From Methylomonas sp. 11b (GTDB taxonomy: Bacteria; Pseudomonadota; Gammaproteobacteria; Methylococcales; Methylomonadaceae): DNA of 64,000 nucleotides. Positions 45,023-54,543 of this stretch are shown here, piece after piece. The notes under the pieces were generated by a model. That model was not told the origin of the DNA, ran no database searches, and worked only from the letters and a program-made list of their open reading frames with translations. The translations under genes and the position numbers were made by a program. The DNA lies in contig NZ_KI911557.1 in the NCBI RefSeq assembly GCF_000515215.1, forward strand, positions 310,001 through 374,000, written 5' to 3'. Within the stretch, counting starts at the first letter, position 1; the number at the start of each line of letters is the position of its first letter.

Positions 45023-47806
45023 TTATTGTGGCCCCATTCCCCATCCTTCCAGTTCCGATTGCCGTTTGACCTTGGGCGCATCCAGGTCGGTCATTCGGCC
45101 CTGGGTGCGGGTTAAGGTATCCTGCCGCCCATTGGAGGCTGCACTGTATTTCTGCGGATTCAACCGGCTGCCACTGCCGGTCAATTGATCGAGATTCAAC
45201 ATCGATGCGGCGCTGGCGTCTGTCGGTAAATGCCCGGTCTGTGCCAGAATGCCTAACCACTCATCCAGATTGACCTGAGTCCAATCGACGCGATCCAGGT
45301 CCGATACTTTGATACCGGTGCAACTGGGATTTTCAGGCGTACCAAAATCCATCCCTAATTGCGGTTTGATTTGTTCGTTGAGAATACGGGCTAATGGTGA
45401 GTTGTAGCAGCAATAACGTTCCTCGCGCTCCCAACACCCTCCCGCCACCTTGCTTTTGCAGAAGGTACCTAAGTCTTTGCAGACTTTCAGCTGCTTCTTC
45501 GCCGCTAGTTCGTATTCGGATTGTTCACAGGAATACACCATCTGGATAACCATAATGATGATCATCACCACGGTATAGGCACCCATCAGAGTGCTGAGCA
45601 TTTCACCGGCCACGGCCGCACCGCCGCCCAGTTCAACGCCGCCGGATTCCGCGGCAGGTGTTAAATTGCCGGCCGAATCGAAGGCTGCCTGGCCTCCCGC
45701 ACTGAACAAGGCATTACCTGCCGCTTCGCCAAAGGTACTTCCAATCCATTCGGCCACGGAATTGGTCAGTTCGCTTTTGAGTGCATCCAACAGGCCTTGC
45801 TCGGCAATATCCGATACACTGAGCAAATCGGAGCCGACCAAGTCATTGACGCCGGAGGCAAAGCTACTTTGCACGCCATTCCAGGCATCACCGGCAATTG
45901 AGAACGGTGTCCTCAGGGTTTCCCAGGCACCACGAATCGCTGAGGTACTGTCCATGGTCATAATCGCATTGTCCATTTGACTGGTGGCCAGCAGTAAGTC
46001 GATGTATTTTCCAAGCCCCATGGCGCCTGAAGGCGTTTCGCAGCAATCCACCAGATTCAAGGCACCACCAACCATTTTGCAACGGGCGTCCTTGCCTTTG
46101 AACACTTGGCAGGAGGTGGGATCTTTCTGCTGCAGATCAGCATTGGCATAATCACAGCTCAAATCCATCGCCATTTGCTGAGCGGTATTGAGTAAAGCCA
46201 CCGCCTTGCTGAAATCCTGACTCTGGGTGCGATTCAGCGCAACGCAGTCTTCACCCATACAGCGAATCGGACCTGCACACTGTTGCTGGGTGCTAGTTTG
46301 AATACCGGGAATGGCCATCGACTGACCACAGTCATAGGTATCGACACTGTCCCAGCAAGTACCCGAGCCCAGTACGTCCAAGCACTGGCTTTTAATAAAC
46401 GAACAGCTGCGACTTTCCAAAGTGGAACAACTCGTGGTCGGTGTATTACCACTCGGCGGTTGCAGACAATGCGTGCCTGCTGTGTCGGTCCAGCATTGAC
46501 CCGTGGCACTTAAATCACATTGGCCTGCTGCCGAGACACCCATGCAGGTATTTCGAATCCCGGTTGAGCTGGCCACCGGTGCTTGGCTTAAATCCGACCC
46601 ACAAATCAAAATTTGCGAGGTCGGATCGACATAACAACCTGTGTCATTGGCCGGGTCATGGGTACAACTGAGTTGACTGCCGGCCTGGCAAATACCATCG
46701 GTAATCGCGTTGGCCAGGTTTTGGCAGTTCGGTCCGCTCCAGCTCCATTGATCCTGACTGATCAGCTTCGAGACATCGTAGCGCAGGCGAATCCGTGAAT
46801 AACCTTCGCCATTGCCACCGACCATCGTGTCCTGTCGAAACACCTTATTGCCCGTGCTGTTGAAGGCATAGGTCACATCCGTATTTGGATGATCCACCCA
46901 GCTTTTGCTGAGCTCACAGGATCCGCCCCAGCCCGAAGAACCCGTATAAATCAGATTGCCGCCGTAATACACCCGCGCAAGGTCATCAAACTCCACCATT
47001 TCCAAGGTGGCACTGGTAATCGCTTCCGGGTGGATGACGTTATAAGTGACTTGCCAATTAAACACACTACAACCGGCTGACCAGTAATTGTCGCCGACCA
47101 CACCCACATACAAATCCATACATCCCGGACCGCAGCTTGAGATGCCGCCGTTACCGGAGACATAGGTCAGTAGCGGTTCGACCTGCACTTGATGCGTCGC
47201 CGTGCAACTGGACGGTATAGTCGGTTGGCGCAGACACAATTGATAATCCGGCACCTGCACCGCATGGCTAGTCGCGGTTTGCGTTGTCACCGTGGTGCAG
47301 TCCGAGAACGACTGCGCCCAAGGCGTAAAATCGGCAAACACCTGATCACCGGCATTCCAGATAGCATCGTTTTGAAGATCCGGATGCGACTGGTGCGCAT
47401 TGTTGACCAGGGTCCGATAGGCATTGCCGGTGGCACTGCTTTCGGTGTTTAACGTAGTTTGCGTATCCAAGCCGGCGGCAATCGTGCCTGGATTGTTGCC
47501 ATACAGACTGGTGATATTGGCCGTTGTGCTGTTGGTGGTATTGGCATCCGGAAACAACGTGCTAATCGAGATGGCGCTTTCCTGCGTGGAACCCGGATTC
47601 AATGTCATCACGCCACTGCCGTTATCCTGCGGAAATTGAAACCCACCCACTATTTGTTGCCCAGTCTGCTGTCCCTGTTGGCCAGCAGCTTGAATTGCAT
47701 CCGCCCAAGACACCCCAAATGGCGTCCAGGCCAGCGTCACGCACAATATTCCAGAGGTTGTCTGGACAAACCGTCGCTGAGGATCGAATAGCGCTCTGAA
47801 GCCCAT
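45023..47806 (-). CDS. traN: Mating-pair stabilisation protein TraN
   Basis: 927 residues, secreted: signal peptide around SGILCVTLAWTPFGVSWADA. TraN is the outer-membrane, cysteine-rich protein that stabilises donor-recipient contact in F-type conjugation. More than 40 Cys are spread through the protein (CMDLYVG, CELSKSW, CWDSVDTYDC, CFxxKxxxC-like stretches, CKSKVAGGCWEREERYCCYNSPLARILNEQI near the C-terminus). The start at 47806 overlaps the traU stop (TGATG) and is preferred to one eleven codons upstream. The CRISPR array ends 86 bp beyond its stop. Confidence 0.9.
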   Translation of the reverse strand: MGFRALFDPQRRFVQTTSGILCVTLAWTPFGVSWADAIQAAGQQGQQTGQQIVGGFQFPQDNGSGVMTLNPGSTQESAISISTLFPDANTTNSTTANITSLYGNNPGTIAAGLDTQTTLNTESSATGNAYRTLVNNAHQSHPDLQNDAIWNAGDQVFADFTPWAQSFSDCTTVTTQTATSHAVQVPDYQLCLRQPTIPSSCTATHQVQVEPLLTYVSGNGGISSCGPGCMDLYVGVVGDNYWSAGCSVFNWQVTYNVIHPEAITSATLEMVEFDDLARVYYGGNLIYTGSSGWGGSCELSKSWVDHPNTDVTYAFNSTGNKVFRQDTMVGGNGEGYSRIRLRYDVSKLISQDQWSWSGPNCQNLANAITDGICQAGSQLSCTHDPANDTGCYVDPTSQILICGSDLSQAPVASSTGIRNTCMGVSAAGQCDLSATGQCWTDTAGTHCLQPPSGNTPTTSCSTLESRSCSFIKSQCLDVLGSGTCWDSVDTYDCGQSMAIPGIQTSTQQQCAGPIRCMGEDCVALNRTQSQDFSKAVALLNTAQQMAMDLSCDYANADLQQKDPTSCQVFKGKDARCKMVGGALNLVDCCETPSGAMGLGKYIDLLLATSQMDNAIMTMDSTSAIRGAWETLRTPFSIAGDAWNGVQSSFASGVNDLVGSDLLSVSDIAEQGLLDALKSELTNSVAEWIGSTFGEAAGNALFSAGGQAAFDSAGNLTPAAESGGVELGGGAAVAGEMLSTLMGAYTVVMIIIMVIQMVYSCEQSEYELAAKKQLKVCKDLGTFCKSKVAGGCWEREERYCCYNSPLARILNEQIKPQLGMDFGTPENPSCTGIKVSDLDRVDWTQVNLDEWLGILAQTGHLPTDASAASMLNLDQLTGSGSRLNPQKYSAASNGRQDTLTRTQGRMTDLDAPKVKRQSELEGWGMGPQ

Positions 47807-48837
47807 CACAACCCCACGCAGCAGTCCTGCCAAAGCCACAGCAGGTACAGATGATCTTCACCCGGTCCCGGAAAGGTACGTCCCGCGCCCCATTTAAACG
47901 TCGTCTCGCCAATGACATGATTGGATTCGGTCTCCGCAACCGGATAAAACATCGACAGTCGGTATTGCGATTTGGGGATAAAGGGGTAAATGGAGCCACC
48001 GCATAGAGACTCATTACCGGAGGTTTTCCAGGCTAGTCCTCGGCGATGCAAAGCGGCGGTGGCCCGTGTGGCCAACAAACTGGTAATCCGCGGATCGGTG
48101 CCGTAACTGGTCGGTGAAATCCCGGATAAGGGATACATATGCCCCCAAGCACCGGCACACCAAAACAAGGCATCTAGAGGATTGCCGGTAGCAGCTGCCG
48201 CGGCATCCGCCACACACGCTGAAATAGCCACCGGATTGGCAAACAAGGCCGTTTCCGGACTGGTAAAGAACGCCAGCAAATCGTTGTTCCAGGTGGGATC
48301 CAGTTCCGAGACATACAGCAAATCAAAGTCGCGATAGCCGTCACTGTTGCAACGGCCATCCCAGAACAGATCCAGCATGATGGTTAGCGGAAAGGCAAAG
48401 TAGTGGTAATTGAAAAACGACATTTCACTGGCATCGAAGTCAGCCTTGCCGGTGGTGGCGATCAATCTAACATTTGAAGCACTGAACTTATGGCCGCCCA
48501 GTGCCGGCGAGCACCAGGGATTACGAACGATCTCGATCAATCGAGCAGGATTCCATAAGCCCATGGTCATGCCCAATTCCGGTATGCCCATGGGATCGGT
48601 GCAGAAACAAAACTTCTGATCGGTAGCGATACTCGGCACATTGCCACCCCCTAACGAGGCACCGGCGGCGCGAATCGGAAACAAACAGCTCCAACAAATA
48701 TCGGTGATGAGTTTGCCGGACCACAGTTGGGCATCGGCACACAAGGGATCAGTGGTGGTTGTCGTGGTATCGGCATAAAGTGGGATTGCCAGCGTCATCA
48801 GTAAACCAAAAACCCAATGGAAAACGCATCGCTTCAT
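47806..48837 (-). CDS. traU: Conjugal transfer protein TraU
   Basis: 343 residues with a signal peptide (VFGLLMTLAIPLYA). Periplasmic, cysteine-rich protein needed for F-pilus assembly and DNA transfer. ITDICWSCLFPIRAAGASLGGG, FCFCTDPMGIPELGMTMGLWNPARLIEIVRNPWCSPALGG and the YPVAETESNHVIGET C-terminal block are family landmarks. It overlaps traW by 4 bp and traN by 1-3 bp, giving a tight traW-traU-traN series as in SXT/R391 and F. Confidence 0.93.
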   Translation of the reverse strand: MKRCVFHWVFGLLMTLAIPLYADTTTTTTDPLCADAQLWSGKLITDICWSCLFPIRAAGASLGGGNVPSIATDQKFCFCTDPMGIPELGMTMGLWNPARLIEIVRNPWCSPALGGHKFSASNVRLIATTGKADFDASEMSFFNYHYFAFPLTIMLDLFWDGRCNSDGYRDFDLLYVSELDPTWNNDLLAFFTSPETALFANPVAISACVADAAAAATGNPLDALFWCAGAWGHMYPLSGISPTSYGTDPRITSLLATRATAALHRRGLAWKTSGNESLCGGSIYPFIPKSQYRLSMFYPVAETESNHVIGETTFKWGAGRTFPGPGEDHLYLLWLWQDCCVGL

Positions 48838-50042
48838 GATGGCGCTCCCTGTAAAGACGGCACTTTGCGTTCATGAACCATCAGGTGGTTGCCGGCCTGT
48901 TCCACAATCGCCGGTACCTGCTGTAATTGAAAACGAATGCGCACATCCGGCGTCAGTAAATACACGGGTGCCTGAAGCCTAGTTTCCAAGGTCTTCAAGT
49001 GTTCCCAGCCATCCTGACGGGGTAGGGAGGTGGCCAAATACAGCACACGGGCTTTTTTGTCCTGGCAGGATTGATGTTGAATCAGCTCGACCTGAGCCGG
49101 TACCGTGGCATCGAATACCATCAGACATAAGCCAAACGGCATATTGTCCAACGGATTGACGGTTTGGCCGGCACGGATAATTAATTGACCATTGGGCGCT
49201 GCCAGATCGCGCGGTGCGGTGATGGTTAGATCCACGGTCCGATCAAGGTCCTGATGGGCAACTGGCAATACTTCGAATTTTTGTTGGTCCCAAAATCGGG
49301 CGATGGCCTGTTGCTGCTTTTGTTTCCAGTCGATGGCGGCCATCCGGCGTTTGATCTCTTCGAGCAAGTCGATTTCAGCAATCTCGCCGACATCGCCCAT
49401 CGTTCCCATCTCACCCTGTTTGCCGGCTTTGAGTTGTTCATCCAGCCAGGGCAAACTGCTGACACCTCGAACGTGCAATTGGGCTTTACCGTCTTGTTCG
49501 ACGACAATGTCTGGTACGGACGATACCGACCAGCTTTGAAAACGGGTGGGATCAATGACAATGTTCGGAACGGGATCAATGCCTTTCAGCAATCGTTTCA
49601 GGTCGGCCATCAACGCTGGTAGTTTTTGGCCGGGCTTTGGACCACGAAAGACCAGTAACACATCGTCCCGGCCTGCGGCTTCTTCAACGATGCCTTTCAG
49701 CACGGGCTCACCCAGCGAGAAGGACACAAACAACAGGGTAAGTGGTTTGTTCGAAGGGGTTGTCGTCAGGCCGCTTGCCACTGTTGTCGATTGTGTCGAT
49801 GGCGTCTCTGCTCGAATCGCCTGCGACGCTTCCAACACTTTTTGCGCCTGGTGTTTCATATCCAGTTGTTCAGACTGACCGGTCAACCAGTCGGGTCGAG
49901 GCTGTCCCTCCAAGGTCTGCAAAATAGCCTGAGAACGTTGCAGCCAGGCTTCCTCAGCCTGAACCGGGTGCATATCAACCCAACAAAGCAGACAGATCAC
50001 CGATTGCCGCCAAGGAAACTGAAGGAGGTCAAAACAACGCAT
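48834..50042 (-). CDS. traW: TrbC-TraW fusion, pilus assembly protein
   Basis: 402 residues. After a signal-like N-terminus, residues 100-215 form a TrbC-type domain (PLTLLFVSFSLGEPVLKGIVEEAAGRDDVLLVFRG, NIVIDPTRFQSWSVSSVPDIVVEQDG) and residues 255-395 a TraW domain (LTITAPRDLAAPNGQLIIRAGQTVNPLDNMPFGL, LTPDVRIRFQLQQVPAIVEQAG). In F the two are separate genes; fused forms are known from SXT/IncC-type systems. The ATG at 50042 lies within the end of the signal peptidase gene (14-bp overlap). Acts in the periplasm in pilus extension. Confidence 0.85.
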   Translation of the reverse strand: MRCFDLLQFPWRQSVICLLCWVDMHPVQAEEAWLQRSQAILQTLEGQPRPDWLTGQSEQLDMKHQAQKVLEASQAIRAETPSTQSTTVASGLTTTPSNKPLTLLFVSFSLGEPVLKGIVEEAAGRDDVLLVFRGPKPGQKLPALMADLKRLLKGIDPVPNIVIDPTRFQSWSVSSVPDIVVEQDGKAQLHVRGVSSLPWLDEQLKAGKQGEMGTMGDVGEIAEIDLLEEIKRRMAAIDWKQKQQQAIARFWDQQKFEVLPVAHQDLDRTVDLTITAPRDLAAPNGQLIIRAGQTVNPLDNMPFGLCLMVFDATVPAQVELIQHQSCQDKKARVLYLATSLPRQDGWEHLKTLETRLQAPVYLLTPDVRIRFQLQQVPAIVEQAGNHLMVHERKVPSLQGAPS

Positions 50043-50592
50043 AAGCCCGTCCAATCACTTGATGATCGTAGACATAGCCCCAGTATCGTGAATCGAAGCT
50101 TTTGTCTGTTTGTCCGGTTACCCAATAGGCAGCCGGTGGAATGGTTTCATGACGTTTAAAACTATTGGCCGGCTTTTTTAGTTTTTCGGCCAACGTTAGC
50201 CCGTCAATAACCCGTTCACCGTTGATCGTCGTGTGCAGTTGATCGACATGGACAGTATCACCCGTGACGCCGGCGGCGATTTTGACGATGATTTGCCCAT
50301 CCTTGAAATAAGGCGCCATGCGTTCGGCGTGAAAGGCCATTAGATCGCCCCGCCAGATGTCTTTGTTGTAAGTGTCGATCAGGTAAATCCACTTGTCAGG
50401 CAAACAGCGATCCACTTGATCATCGCCGCCAATCAGAAAGCGTTGACCGACGTAGCGTTCAACCGCCAATATCAATACCAGGATGGGCAGCGCTTTCAGC
50501 AAGAACATCCCGAATGCCGCTTTGGTTTGGTAGGGTCTTAATCGGGCGGGTTTAGAATGCGCAGGGTTTGATGAAGATTGAGTGCTGCTCAT
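50029..50592 (-). CDS. trhF: TrhF-like S26 signal peptidase of the conjugation system
   Basis: 187 residues with one N-terminal membrane segment (FLLKALPILVLILAVERYVG). Peptidase S26 layout: box B around DRCLPDKWIYLID, box D with Lys in IIVKIAAGVTGDTV, and box E ending SFDSRYWGYVYDHQVIGRAY. In S26 enzymes the nucleophile is a Ser in an SxP motif; here the aligned position is Cys (CLP). Related TrhF proteins process or cyclise the pilin. It starts 3 bp after the trbI-like gene. Position between trbI and traW matches SXT/R391. Confidence 0.8.
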   Translation of the reverse strand: MSSTQSSSNPAHSKPARLRPYQTKAAFGMFLLKALPILVLILAVERYVGQRFLIGGDDQVDRCLPDKWIYLIDTYNKDIWRGDLMAFHAERMAPYFKDGQIIVKIAAGVTGDTVHVDQLHTTINGERVIDGLTLAEKLKKPANSFKRHETIPPAAYWVTGQTDKSFDSRYWGYVYDHQVIGRAYALF

Positions 50593-50595
50593 AAC

Positions 50596-50913
50596 TCACC
50601 GTCCTTGCGCTTGAATGTATAAATCACTGGGCGCAGCGACCACGGCAGTCGAATCGATCACCAGATAACCGGCATCACTGAGTTTTTTGGCTTGGCCTTG
50701 CCAGTCGTCAACCATCTTGGCCATTTGATCCTGTGTGGCATTCGGCGGTATTGACTGAATCAGCTTGGCCCTGTCCAGGATGAATACCGGTGTTACGAGA
50801 TTGAGTCGAGCAATCGGTTGTTGCAGCTGCTGATGCGCGGCAAACCAGCCGCCTAGGGTGCCTAAACTGGCGGCAATCAACACCATGCTCAGCCATTGTG
50901 ATTTAACGTCCAT
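50596..50913 (-). CDS. trbI: TrbI-like conjugal transfer protein
   Basis: 105 residues from the ATG at 50913, which has GGAGG 6 nt upstream. A single membrane segment (WLSMVLIAASLGTLGGWFAA) is followed by a periplasmic domain with TPVFILDRAKLIQSIPP, the usual VFDxxK-like block of TrbI, and LSDAGYLVIDSTAVVAAPSDL. In F-type systems TrbI affects pilus retraction. It overlaps traC by 11 bp, and the next gene is the TrhF-like peptidase. Confidence 0.8.
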   Translation of the reverse strand: MDVKSQWLSMVLIAASLGTLGGWFAAHQQLQQPIARLNLVTPVFILDRAKLIQSIPPNATQDQMAKMVDDWQGQAKKLSDAGYLVIDSTAVVAAPSDLYIQAQGR

Positions 50914-52857
50914 GGCTGACCTCCCGGGGTTTGGTTTGTCGACTGTCGAGTAGTTGTTGAATGGCATCGCCTAAGCTCAAGCCTTGCCGACGCAGCTGCT
51001 TGAGTGCCTGCACATCTTCGGGTTTGGTGGAAAACAAGATGCGCTTGAAGGGGTCGACGATCAGGCGGCCGATGCCGGAACCCATCTCGGTGATGAAGAA
51101 AATTTCCGAATAGGCACCGGGCAAGGTATGCACGGTTTTTAGCAGTTCATAGCCGCCGTCCGACAACGGCAAACGTCGATCCTGCTTCATGCCTTCAATG
51201 ACTTCGGCTTTTTGGCCCAATAAATACATATTGGCCGAGTTCTCGACAATGGCTCGGCCAGCTGCATTGCGGTATAAATCGTTCACAGACTGTGTAATAG
51301 TCACCGCCGCACCGCCGTATTTACGAAATCGCCGGTAACCGTGCTCCATGAACTTGGCCACATCACCTTCGGTGAGCAAATCCCAGGCTTCGTCAATGAT
51401 GACGATCTTGGGTCGATTGCGTTCGCCCAGATACATTTCCTGCTGGATCTGGTAGATCAGTTGCAGCAGAACGACCTGCTGCAGATGCTTGCGGCCCTTG
51501 AGCTCCTCCAATTCCAGCACGGTAAAGTCGCTGGCGAATTTAGCGTTGTTACGGCCATTGAAGTAGCGGCCGTATTCGCCTTTGGTAGTGAACGGAAACA
51601 ACTGCTCGCCGACATCCTTCAAACGCTGATCGGCTTCATTGCACAAGTGTTTGGCAATGTCGTCGACCGACATCGACTGCGATTTCTCGGTCCACAGTTG
51701 CTTCAAAATCCGCTTCAGACCCGCAGTTTGAAAGTCAGTGAGTTTCTCGGTCGGCGCCGCCATCTGGCTGACCAATCCGGCTAACATGTCGGCTTCTTCC
51801 TCGAAGTTCTGCACGATTTCAAATGGGTTCATGCAGATGCCGGAGCCGTGGGTGAATTTGACGAAATCGCCTTCCAGCACTTCACACAGGTTTTCGTAAG
51901 AGCGGCCAACATCAATGGCCCAGATTTGCGAGCCTTCGGTCAGGTAGCTGACGATGATCTCGTTGGTCAGGAAGGATTTGCCTTTACCGGATTCGGCGGC
52001 GATACACAGGTTGTAGTTGCCAGTGGTATCGAACAGCGACACAGCCATGTGTTCGCCGTTACGGGAGACGAAATTCAAGGTCGGCGTCCCGGTGCCGGCC
52101 CAATCACCGAACAGCGGTAATAACGGAATCGCATGGCGCGTGGCCAAGGTGCGATAACGTTTCAGGTCGGCAATCGCTGAACGCTCCGGCCCAAAGGGTA
52201 AACAGTTCAGGAAAAACGGCAGGCAGAAATACTTGTCTTCCAAAAGCTGAAAGCCCAATTCCCGAAAATACACCCGAGCATTGGACACCGCTGCGGCTTC
52301 TTCCTGTTCGTCGCAAAACAGCAAGACGCCGAAATACGCCCGAATCGGCCGGTCGCCATCACGATAGGCGTCGAACAACACGTCGAAATGGAGTTTGCGT
52401 TGTACCAGTGCCGGCAAAAACCGGGCGATTGGCGTATTGACCTGGTTGGTAATGAATTGCCGCACGCCTTCTTGCCGGGTGCGGGTCGATTCGGCATCCG
52501 GGTAATGCAGGGTCAAACTGAGCAAGGTGTTTTGACGAATGCCGCGGGTGCCGGACAAAATGTCGCCCAGATAACTCTTGGCGCTGCCGAAGTAAAAATG
52601 ATCCGGTGTGCGTTTGGCGGATAAGGTCTTAACGCGTTTTTGTCCTAGCCAAATGCCTTTTTCGTCGGTCCGAATCGCATTGTCGAAATCCAGCAATTGA
52701 TCCCGTATCAATTGGGTAGGATCGCACTCAGGTACCACCCGGTCTTTCCAGCCGGCATCGGGCTGCCAGTTGAGCAGCGTGTTCAGGATGCGTACATACT
52801 GATCGGCACCCAATACCTCCGGATACAAGCCAATGGTCGACAACGACTGAGTAAAGC
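50903..52857 (-). pseudogene. traC: TraC, VirB4-like T4SS ATPase, 5' end missing
   Basis: About 650 residues remain of a protein that normally has around 800. TIGLYPEVLGADQYVRILNTLLNW, GIWLGQKRVKTLSAKRTPDHFYFG, Walker A in AAESGKGKSFLTNEI, Walker B in KIVIIDEAWDLL and VTITQSVNDLY are intact. The frame has no proper start: upstream it runs into TTG-TCC-GGA inside terminal repeats of the Mu-like prophage, so the first 100-150 codons are cut off. Without an intact TraC, pilus assembly should fail unless another copy exists. The 3' end overlaps trbI. Confidence 0.85.
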
Positions 52858-52931
52858 GCGTTTGAATTCCGGACAAAAAGCGTTTGAATTCCGGACGGGG
52901 AATAAACGCATATTTGGCTTGAATTCAGGAC
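52858..52931. repeat. Right-end repeats of the Mu-like prophage (three copies)
   Basis: 17-bp repeats at 52858-52874 and 52880-52896 (both GCGTTTGAATTCCGGAC) and a diverged copy at 52915-52931 (TGGCTTGAATTCAGGAC). They lie between the last phage gene and the broken traC, where Mu-type phages have their transposase-binding end sites. Confidence 0.65.
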
Positions 52932-52944
52932 ACGCAATAAACAC

Positions 52945-53705
52945 TCAATAATTCCTAATTATCAGCTCGCGAGCGGGCTTTCTCCGGCCGCCGCCACCGA
53001 CGGTATAATCGATGTCGACAGACTCGATAATCAGCTCGCGAAACACCTCGCGCATTTCCGGAATATCATTGACCGAGACAATCATCTTGCCCTTGATAGA
53101 CTTAGCCAGACCGGCCATCTTTTCATACTCATCAAACGCAAACCCAACACCATAACCCTCTGTCTCCCAATAGGGTGGATCAAGGTAAAAAGGGTATGAG
53201 GCCGATCATAACGCCTAATGCAATCATCCCAGGTCACGTGCTCAATATAGGCCCGCGACAACCGCAAGTGCGCAGCCGACAACTCCTCTTCAATCCGCAG
53301 CAAATTCAACCGAGGAGCACTGGTAGTTGCGGTGCCAAAGGTTTGATTAGCCACCTTACCGCCAAAGGCTAGCTTTTGCAGATAGTAAAACCTCGCGGCA
53401 CGCTGAATGTCTGTCAACGTTTCAGGCGGAGACTCACGCAACCAAGCATAAATCTGTCGACTAACCAAAGCCCATTTAAACTGCCTTACAAACTCCTCCA
53501 AATGATGTTTAACCACCCTGTAAAGGTTCACCAATTCGCCGTTGATGTCATTCAATACTTCGACATCGGACGGTTGTTTCATAAAAAACAAAGCCGCGCC
53601 GCCGGCAAACGGCTCGACGTAGCATTCGTGATCGGGAAACAAAGGCAGAATAGTCTTAGCCAGGCGGCGTTTTCCGCCCACCCATGGAATAATTGGTTTT
53701 GACAT
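52945..53705 (-). pseudogene. Dam-type (D12 class) N6-adenine methyltransferase, frameshifted
   Basis: N-terminal part in one frame: IIPWVGGKRRLAKTILPLFP, YVEPFAGGAALFF (SAM motif), VLNDINGELVNLYRVVKHH. The catalytic DPPYW and the C-terminal half (GVGFAFDEYEKMAGLAKSI, RKPARELIIRNY) are in another frame. They join if one T is added to the five-T run (A run at 53187-53191). Repaired length is about 253 residues, normal for phage Dam enzymes. The start at 53705 overlaps com by 50 bp. Takes the place of mom at the right end of the phage; it would methylate phage DNA against restriction if functional. Confidence 0.85.
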
Positions 53706-53862
53706 GAGGCACCTCATTACATGGCGCTCGAGGCGCGCTAGTGAGAGGCTCAACGGCCTTCAAATCATTCAGCGTTCCGCACCGGGAACATTTAATAGCC
53801 AAGCGAATAAACTCTGCCTCAGCCAATTTTCTACCGCAACAACCGCAACGTACAATTTCCAT
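53656..53862 (-). CDS. com: Com-like zinc-finger translational regulator
   Basis: 68 residues. MEIVRCGCCGRKLAEAEFIRLAIKCSRCGTLNDLKA has the two Cys-x2-Cys pairs of Mu Com, which binds the mom mRNA and exposes its start site. In this phage the overlapping downstream gene is a Dam-type methyltransferase instead of mom, with a 50-bp overlap that contains its start codon, so translational control by Com is plausible. The C-terminal tail is poorly conserved. Confidence 0.82.
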   Translation of the reverse strand: MEIVRCGCCGRKLAEAEFIRLAIKCSRCGTLNDLKAVEPLTSAPRAPCNEVPHVKTNYSMGGRKTPPG

Positions 53863-53946
53863 AAAAAGCCACTTTGAACTAGGCTTGACACGCTGTGTAC
53901 ACGGCGCGGTGCCAAGGCCAGAAGCAGCTCGCTCTGCGGATGGTGG

Positions 53947-53976
53947 CCGGCGATGGTGTTAGCGCACCATCGCCGG
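53947..53976. other. Strong hairpin upstream of com
   Basis: CCGGCGATGGTG and CACCATCGCCGG form a perfect 12-bp stem with a 6-base loop between the fibre assembly gene and com. No T run follows on either strand. It may be a terminator for the tail operon or a control element for com. Confidence 0.45.
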
Positions 53977-53989
53977 TCGCACCGTTTAA

Positions 53990-54541
53990 TCACTCACCGA
54001 ACACAGCTGGCCAGTTGGACAATACGTCATAATTCGATAAATCGGCAGCCGTTTGGATAGCAGCCTTATGCGCCTGACTAGCTGCAAACACCATGGCCTG
54101 TTGCAGCCCCGCGCTACTCACCAAATCAAACGCCACTTGCACGGTAATCGTCACGGACGATCCATCCATGGTGGACCACTGCACTGGTTGTCCACCAATC
54201 GTGATGTCATCGTTCATAGTGCCGCCGGCCGACAACACATCACGCGCTTTGTCTTTCAGGCCTAAATGCTGAGTCAGACTAAATTCATCCGAATGAAACC
54301 ACTTGGCAACACCGCCAATTTGCACCGGAAACCCGGACCGCCAAAGTCGTGCCCGTTCGATGTCTACAGACGCAAACAATTGATCTCGTATAATCGACAT
54401 TGACAACGGCTGCGGCAAAAACAGCCCACCAACAAACTGATCGCCAATATTTGCCGTATTGGATTCCACAAATCCGCCAATAGCGGCCTCGGATTCCACG
54501 ACGTTAACTACCACCCCATTATTAATTTCAGCCAGCCTCAT
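53990..54541 (-). CDS. DUF4376-type phage tail fibre assembly protein
   Basis: 183 residues from MRLAEINNGVVVNVVE. The central IERARLWRSGFPVQIGGVAKWFHSDEFSLTQHLGL and the WSTMDGSSVTITVQVAFDLVSSAG block match my memory of DUF4376 proteins encoded next to tail fibres. It probably helps fibre assembly or forms the tip. It starts 2 bp after the fibre gene on the - strand. Function is inferred from family and position. Confidence 0.65.
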   Translation of the reverse strand: MRLAEINNGVVVNVVESEAAIGGFVESNTANIGDQFVGGLFLPQPLSMSIIRDQLFASVDIERARLWRSGFPVQIGGVAKWFHSDEFSLTQHLGLKDKARDVLSAGGTMNDDITIGGQPVQWSTMDGSSVTITVQVAFDLVSSAGLQQAMVFAASQAHKAAIQTAADLSNYDVLSNWPAVFGE

Positions 54542-54543
54542 TG

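Noticed and set aside
38660..45260. Many reading frames on both strands coding for HPRGCGER / [10 protein letters not shown] / GSSPRVRGT peptides
   Set aside because: They are translations of the CRISPR repeat in different frames, with a 61-bp period and no ribosome sites; a classic false annotation.
52858..52931. The repeated GAATTCCGGAC sequences as ends of a lost insertion sequence
   Set aside because: Possible, but no transposase remnant is nearby and their place right after com-methyltransferase fits a Mu-type right end better.
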